From Leptasterias polaris (Eukaryota; Echinodermata; Asteroidea; Forcipulatida; Asteriidae): a DNA stretch of 64,000 bases. This document shows positions 62,970 to 64,000 of this stretch, one piece after another. How positions within the stretch are numbered: position 1 is the first letter of the stretch; the number at the start of each line of letters is the position of its first letter. A program made the translations under genes and the position numbers. The notes under the pieces are model-generated. The model searched no databases and had not been told where the DNA came from. It saw only the letters and a program-made list of their open reading frames with translations. Location of the stretch: the NCBI GenBank assembly GCA_037783415.1, contig JAZGTN010000029.1, positions 4,731,501-4,795,500 of the forward strand. The letters are read 5' to 3'.

Positions 62970-64000
62970 GTGGAAAATGTGGATGTCAAAAACCTTAGCC
63001 TGACCATGGAGGCTGACTGAGAAAATCATATACATGTAGGGCCTACATGTATGTTTTGGGGTTTTTCTCTCTCTTTTTGCATTCATTTAAGTTTCAGCTG
63101 TCGGGTACATGTAGTCGTCGGGGGCTGCCATCTTTGCTCCAGTGATTTTGTTCATAATGTGATGAGTAATTGAAGCAGTAGCCTCATTTCAAGCGTGTTG
63201 TTCCACAAGATGCTATGACCATACAAATGAAATAGCCCCCTCATGTGGTACTTCTTGCCACAGTGTACCTCATGCTATGTGAACGCCTACATGTACAGGT
63301 GTATGTATTTTTTGTGTACGTAAGAGCATGTATGGAGGAAGAAAATAGTGCTTGAGAAGAAAGATATTGAATTGAAAGTTACTATTAAAAAAATGTTTTA
63401 AAAGACTAAAAGATTTAATATTGAACTTGATGTACATTGTACTGGTACACATAAAACTAATTACATTTGATGTATTTGTGTATACAAGTCTCAACCAATT
63501 ATTGGAGGGGGGGGGGGGGGGGGGGTTGATTGGTATCAATCTAAAAGCCCACTGTCTAAAAGCCCAGTGCTAAGTACAGTACCAATCTTCTGTTTAGCTG
63601 ATAAGCTGATTTCCTCTATATTTCATTGCCATAGATAACTGATAACATAATGGACAGAGATTTGTATGGTATGCAGTTTACTCCTTTTGTTGTTGTATTT
63701 GTAAAGTCTTTTGAACACCCCCAGATCACCATAAATTTCTTATTTCTTAATTTGAATATGCAGATATGATCGTGCACAAATTCCCTCGCAAAACATTTAG
63801 GCTGTTTTAAGTTGTTTAACTGGATATCTTTGACTTGGTGAAATTTTCACAAATTGGTTGATGTCATGTCGAATAATTTAAATAATACTTGGTTCTTTAA
63901 TAGTGCACATATCCTAGTATCTACATGTAGATCAAGGCGCTTATCCCTGTTCATTAGGCATGACTTGAATCGTGTTCCTAAACCTTTCTCAACTCCCTGG
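62970..64000. other. Window end, no exon recognised
   Basis: AT-rich intron sequence apart from the poly-G tract. The next exon of the second gene is expected to the right. Confidence 0.4.
63507..63526. repeat. Poly-G tract
   Basis: About 19 G in a row, the longest homopolymer in the window. Likely length-variable. Confidence 0.85.

Overview
The window looks like a piece of a metazoan nuclear genome. It is AT-rich, its genes are split by introns with GT-AG borders, and it is full of short non-autonomous transposons and tRNA-derived SINEs. The protein sequence of the one recognisable gene and the style of the repeats (TACATGTA-rich DNA, SINEs ending in a 'gcgctatataa' tail and ATT repeats, TTAA-flanked MITEs) suggest an echinoderm, most likely a sea star. 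That placement is an inference.

Layout. (1) 2628-34733, minus strand: fifteen exons of CCT3, the gamma subunit of the cytosolic chaperonin TRiC/CCT. They join in frame from the start Met to residue 514. The last 30-35 residues lie on an exon left of the window. (2) 34734-38086: a divergent intergenic region of about 3.4 kb with a fold-back element next to the CCT3 start and one MITE. (3) 38087-61249, plus strand: the 5' end of a second gene I cannot name. It has a TATA/Inr promoter, a 38-codon upstream ORF, two candidate alternative first coding exons (38385-38409 and 39484-39535) and a shared 452-bp exon at 60798-61249. This exon encodes a basic, Ser-rich N-terminal region. Later exons lie past 64000. 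(4) The long intron 39536-60797 holds a broken LINE reverse transcriptase interrupted by a MITE (about 49443-51106), SINEs, MITEs and tandem repeats.

CCT3 folds actin, tubulin and many other proteins as one of eight paralogous subunits of TRiC. The second gene shows no functional link to it beyond divergent orientation.

The most unusual structure is a 45-bp minisatellite in CCT3 intron 8 (9171-11805, 58 full units). Its units come in a few variants (GGCGAC or GACAAC; CTC or CCC), and the variant order shows that a 15-unit (675 bp) block was duplicated in tandem. It leaves an 896-codon ORF on the plus strand that I judge to be non-coding. Other notable items are a duplicated 5' splice site after CCT3 exon 11, a 58-bp-arm hairpin, about a dozen elements ending on TTAA, a 712-bp transposon with 52-bp terminal inverted repeats that splits a tRNA-like sequence, and the two phase-compatible first exons of the second gene. 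I found no rRNA gene, intact tRNA gene, CRISPR array or viral gene. Nothing here amounts to a demonstrated new biological system.
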